Origin: Dinoroseobacter sp965279125
GTDB taxonomy: Bacteria > Pseudomonadota > Alphaproteobacteria > Rhodobacterales > Rhodobacteraceae
Reading direction: 5' to 3'
Length of the DNA stretch: 64,000 bases
Assembly (NCBI GenBank): GCA_965279125.1
Contig: CBDIHL010000038.1
Location: 1-64,000 of the forward strand
Below the pieces are notes generated by a model. That model made no database searches and was not told the DNA's origin. It was given only the letters and a program-made list of their open reading frames with translations. The position numbers were made by a program, and so were the translations under genes. Of this stretch, positions 61,044-64,000 are shown in pieces (the first letter of the stretch is position 1; each line of letters begins with the position of its first letter).

Positions 61044-63185
61044 ATGCGTGTGTTTAGGAAATCCCCCCAAGGTCCACAAGCGCCCCTGCGCGATGGCCCC
61101 GAGCGTCCGCTATTTGCATGGGCGCCGGTGTTTCTAGGCCTTGGCATATGCTTCTATTTCCTCCTGAAATCAGAGCCTTCTCGCGCGACCTTGATCCTTT
61201 GTCTGATCGTGGCATTGGTCCTCGCAGCCCTTGTGCCCGCCACAGGTCGCCACCTGCCATGGACATGGCGCAGCCCCATCCTTGCGCTATGCGCGCTAAG
61301 CGCAGGCTTCGCACTTGCCGGATTTCGCGCCCATCATGTCGCGGCCCCTGTCCTCGACTACCGCTATTACGGCCCGATCGAGGGTCGCATCATCGCCATC
61401 GACCGCTCGGCCTCAGGGGCTGTGCGCTTGACGCTCGACCGGGTGTATCTGGGCCGCACAGCCCCGTGGAAAACCCCCGCAAAGGTGCGCATTTCGCTGC
61501 ATGGCGACCAACGCTTCCTCGACCCCAAACCTGGCCAAAGCGTTATGGTCACGGGCCATCTGTCGCCCCCCCAAGGCCCGGTGGAGCCCGGTGGGTTCGA
61601 CTTCCGCCGCCTTGCCTGGTTCCAAACCCTAGGCGCCGTCGGCTATGCGCGCACGCCTGCTTTGCTGGTGTCTCAGCCCGAAACCCTCAGCTGGCGGCTG
61701 GCGCTTTACGACCTCCGCCTGAGTATCTCAGCGGCGATCACCACCCGGATGAGCAGCCCGGAAGGAGGCTTCGCCGCCGCCATCGTCACGGGCGACCGGG
61801 CCGGACTGGACCCCGACCGGGTGGAGGACTTGCGCCACTCAAACCTCGCGCATCTTTTGGCAATTTCCGGTCTGCATATGGGCCTTCTCACCGGTGCCGT
61901 CTTCTTCGCCTTGCGCGCGTGCCTTGCCGCCATTCCGGGCCTAGCTGTCCGCGCTCCGATCAAGAAAATCGCAGCCCTCGGCGCGCTGGTCGCCGCCTTC
62001 GTTTACCTCCACATCTCCGGGGCAAGCGTCGCGACGGAGCGTGCTTTCATCATGGCCGCGATCATGCTCATCGCCGTCTGCCTCGACCGCCGCGCCATCA
62101 GCCTGCGCGCCGTCGCCATCGCCGCCCTGATCGTGCTAGTCCTGCGCCCCGAAAGCGTCGTAAGCGCTGGGTTTCAAATGTCTTTCGCCGCCACGACCGC
62201 GCTCGTCGCCGTCTTCACCACCCTGCGGGCTGAACACTGGGATCCCGTCCCGAGATGGGCGCGCGCACCGCTGAGCGTGGCTTTGTCATCGCTGATCGCG
62301 GGCCTTGCCACAGCGCCTTTTGCCGCCGCCCATTTCAACATCTTCGCCCAATACGGCCTGATCGCGAACCTTGCGGTCGTGCCTGTCATGGGGCTGATCG
62401 TGATGCCCGGCGCACTTCTGGCGCTGATCCTCGCGCCCCTCGGCGGTGAGGGAATTGGCCTCTGGGCGATGGAGCAGGGCATCGCTTGGATCCTGTTTGT
62501 GGCCTCGTGGGTGTCCAACCTCGACGGCGCGGTCCGCCCGATTCCCGCGCCGCAAGCGGTTGTGTTGCCGATCATCGTGCTGGGCGGTTTGTTGATGATG
62601 CTCGACCCCCGCCGCACACGGCTTCTCGGCGCGATCCCGATCCTCGCGGGCCTCCTGATCTGGACCCAAGTGGAGCGCCCGTCGCTGCTGATCTCGCAAA
62701 GTGGCGGCCTCATTGGCTACCTCACGCCCGAGGGGCGCATCCTGTCCAAAGAGCGCGGCGAGAGTTTCGCCGCTGAAAGCTGGCTGGAAAACGACGGGGA
62801 TGCGCGCGCCCAAGCCGAGGCCTTCGCAGCACCGGGTTTCGCGCATAGCCGCGCGCGCAGCGATTTGCCCGAGGCGCTTGCGGGCCTGACCCTGATCCAG
62901 TTGCGCAGCAAAAACGCGCCCGAGCAGGCGCAGGGTTTGTGTGATCGGGGCACCGTGCTGGTATCTATCAAACGGATCGAGCCCATAGCAGGCGACTGCG
63001 TTTTGCTCAGCGCAGATCAGTTGCGCGACACCGGCTCTGTCGCCCTCCACCACGACGAGGGGCAATGGCAAATCCGGGCCAGCGCGGATGTCTCCGGCGA
63101 CCGCCTTTGGACCCGAACGGAAAAAGCGGGCCCGTTCTCAGGCCCGCTTTTTCAATCTTCTCAGAGGTTTGCGTCAGATCAGTAG
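61044..63185 (+). CDS. comEC: ComEC/Rec2-family DNA-uptake channel
   Basis: A 713-residue inner-membrane protein. It has an N-terminal helix pair, a DUF4131-type soluble domain (about 100-215) and the Competence core with HLLAISGLHMGLLTG (near 270) and multiple helices to about 560. The final 150 residues are soluble but show no HxHxDH metal motif, so the metallo-beta-lactamase domain of longer ComEC proteins is missing. It should pass single-stranded DNA into the cell during transformation. ATG 61044 follows the last likely upstream start at 60972 and is the best fit to homology. Its last codons encode the terminator hairpin of the convergent lexA. Confidence 0.9.
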   Translation: MRVFRKSPQGPQAPLRDGPERPLFAWAPVFLGLGICFYFLLKSEPSRATLILCLIVALVLAALVPATGRHLPWTWRSPILALCALSAGFALAGFRAHHVAAPVLDYRYYGPIEGRIIAIDRSASGAVRLTLDRVYLGRTAPWKTPAKVRISLHGDQRFLDPKPGQSVMVTGHLSPPQGPVEPGGFDFRRLAWFQTLGAVGYARTPALLVSQPETLSWRLALYDLRLSISAAITTRMSSPEGGFAAAIVTGDRAGLDPDRVEDLRHSNLAHLLAISGLHMGLLTGAVFFALRACLAAIPGLAVRAPIKKIAALGALVAAFVYLHISGASVATERAFIMAAIMLIAVCLDRRAISLRAVAIAALIVLVLRPESVVSAGFQMSFAATTALVAVFTTLRAEHWDPVPRWARAPLSVALSSLIAGLATAPFAAAHFNIFAQYGLIANLAVVPVMGLIVMPGALLALILAPLGGEGIGLWAMEQGIAWILFVASWVSNLDGAVRPIPAPQAVVLPIIVLGGLLMMLDPRRTRLLGAIPILAGLLIWTQVERPSLLISQSGGLIGYLTPEGRILSKERGESFAAESWLENDGDARAQAEAFAAPGFAHSRARSDLPEALAGLTLIQLRSKNAPEQAQGLCDRGTVLVSIKRIEPIAGDCVLLSADQLRDTGSVALHHDEGQWQIRASADVSGDRLWTRTEKAGPFSGPLFQSSQRFASDQ
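63120..63153. terminator. bidirectional terminator inside the comEC 3' end
   Basis: AAAAAGCGGGCC (63121-63132) and GGCCCGCTTTTT (63141-63152) form a perfect 12-bp stem with an 8-base loop and T-runs on both strands. It is 26 bases beyond the lexA stop on the minus strand but lies within the comEC coding region, which continues 11 codons past it. Confidence 0.88.
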
Positions 63186-63898
63186 CTGCGGATCAGCCCC
63201 ACCAATTTGCCCTGAACGGCCACTTGATCCTTGCGGTACATCTGCGTCGGGAACGCGTCATTCGCCGCCTCCAGCGCAACGCGGTCGCCATCGCGGCGCA
63301 ATCGCTTCAGGGTTGCTTCCTGACCATCGACCAAGGCCACGACAATCTCGCCGTTATTTGCATCTTCCTGCTCGCGGATCACCACGATATCGCCGTGGTT
63401 AATGCCTGCGTCGATCATCGACTCGCCTTTAACCTCAAGCGCGTAATGCTTGCCGTTCCCGGCCATCATCTGACCCGGTACAGCCACTGTCGTGGCGACC
63501 TCGCTGATCGCCTCGATCGGTGTGCCGGCGGCGATGCGGCCCATGACCGGCAGCTCGAACGCATGCACCGGGCTGACCTCCATCGCGCCGCGCGGCGCAG
63601 GGACCGGATCGCGTTTGTCTCCCTCGATCACATGGGGCGTAAACTTGCCGCGCGGGGCGGCGGGGGCCTCGTCGAGCTTCATCGCGTCGGGCAGTTTGAC
63701 GATTTCCAGCGCGCGCGCTTTATGGGCGAGACGGCGGATAAATCCGCGCTCTTCAAGGGCGGTAATCAAGCGGTGGATCCCGGATTTGGAGCGCAGATCG
63801 AGCGCGTCTTTCATTTCATCAAAGCTCGGCGGCACACCATCGCGTTGCACACGTTTGTGAATAAACTCCAGCAAATCCATCTGCTTGCGGGTCAGCAT
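63179..63898 (-). CDS. lexA: SOS repressor LexA
   Basis: A 239-residue repressor. The N-terminal winged helix is TRKQMDLLEFIHKRVQRDGVPPSFDEMKDAL with SGIHRLITALEERGFIRR as the recognition part. The self-cleavage site is the Ala-Gly bond in MGRIAAGTPIEA; catalytic Ser is in GESMIDAGI and Lys in DGQEATLKRL. ATG 63898 is the family start; a longer frame from 63952 covers the operator. It represses DNA-repair genes such as uvrA here, and its own promoter carries SOS boxes. Confidence 0.96.
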   Translation of the reverse strand: MLTRKQMDLLEFIHKRVQRDGVPPSFDEMKDALDLRSKSGIHRLITALEERGFIRRLAHKARALEIVKLPDAMKLDEAPAAPRGKFTPHVIEGDKRDPVPAPRGAMEVSPVHAFELPVMGRIAAGTPIEAISEVATTVAVPGQMMAGNGKHYALEVKGESMIDAGINHGDIVVIREQEDANNGEIVVALVDGQEATLKRLRRDGDRVALEAANDAFPTQMYRKDQVAVQGKLVGLIRSY

Positions 63899-63954
63899 TG
63901 CGGACACTCCCTCAATTGGGCCCGCTCTTGTGTATGGGACGGGCGTTCTCATAT

Positions 63955-63969
63955 GTTCTACCCGTGTTC
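63955..63969. promoter_or_regulatory. SOS box of lexA
   Basis: GTTCTACCCGTGTTC is an exact GTTC-N7-GTTC repeat, 57 bases before the lexA start. A further GTTC at 63945 lies six bases to the left, giving three GTTC units in a row and perhaps two overlapping LexA sites. This fits autoregulation. Confidence 0.9.
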
Positions 63970-64000
63970 TTGTTTTGTGTCAACTGCGCGGAATTTGACT

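Noticed and set aside
1..64000. CRISPR array or prophage
   Set aside because: No regularly spaced direct repeats, and no capsid, terminase, tail or integrase genes were seen.

Overview
The window looks like chromosome of a Rhodobacteraceae (Roseobacter-group) alphaproteobacterium. The evidence is high GC with alphaproteobacterial codon use, a GapR (DUF2312) nucleoid protein, SOS boxes of the alphaproteobacterial form GTTC-N7-GTTC before uvrA and at lexA, several TRAP transporters, bactofilin next to an M23 peptidase, and a gcvTHP operon behind a tandem glycine riboswitch. No phage, plasmid or CRISPR array is visible.

Layout. 1-6.6 kb: small stress and regulatory genes (DUF937, persulfide dioxygenase with an FNR-type palindrome, DksA-like, DUF4404), a FadB/FadJ-like beta-oxidation enzyme, GapR and a sulfotransferase-like protein. 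6.7-9.9 kb: tRNA-Thr(TGT), then a single-gene restriction-modification enzyme with an AT-rich internal patch. 10.1-28.4 kb: a large aromatic-acid catabolic island. It has a MarR and a GntR regulator, a phthalate-type set (Rieske oxygenase, its reductase, a Gfo/Idh/MocA dihydrodiol-dehydrogenase-like protein and a dihydroxyphthalate-decarboxylase-like protein), two complete TRAP systems (TAXI and DctPQM types), a VOC protein, an alpha/beta hydrolase, an ICL/PEP-mutase-family lyase, a fumarylacetoacetase-family hydrolase, a gentisate 1,2-dioxygenase and an MFS transporter. 28.4-33.5 kb: gcvTHP, bracketed by CCTAACA-type palindromes. 33.5-46.6 kb: housekeeping and envelope genes (di-haem peroxidase, Sel1 protein, BLUF photoreceptor, drug exporter, bactofilin/M23, DUF455, PrxQ/Bcp, YhdP-like, GNAT, queA). 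46.9-48.1 kb: a frameshifted, lower-GC HEPN-like gene. 48.4-56.5 kb: MFS, DUF924, lpd, a 260-bp MITE-like element, MFS, uvrA. 56.5-64 kb: alternative oxidase, a cNMP-binding membrane protein, gltA, gltX, comEC and lexA.

How genes work together. The oxygenase-side genes form divergent units (14154 leftward, 14281 rightward) around a perfect 18-bp palindrome. The ring-cleavage side (gentisate dioxygenase, FAH hydrolase) sits with the second TRAP system. Together they suggest uptake, ring hydroxylation, rearomatisation, decarboxylation and ring opening of an aromatic carboxylate. However, the upper set predicts protocatechuate while the ring-opening enzyme predicts gentisate, so either two routes are interleaved or the substrate is not phthalate.

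Quality warning. gltA and gltX are both broken by one-base changes in homopolymers (three within 1.5 kb), and the 46.9-48.1 kb gene has a fourth. In essential genes this points to sequence error rather than real loss. Structures that ordinary genes do not explain include the 260-bp element at 51945-52204, pairs of perfect palindromes in intergenic gaps, the CCTAACA palindromes around gcv, and two divergent genes whose 5' ends overlap at 34821-34838.
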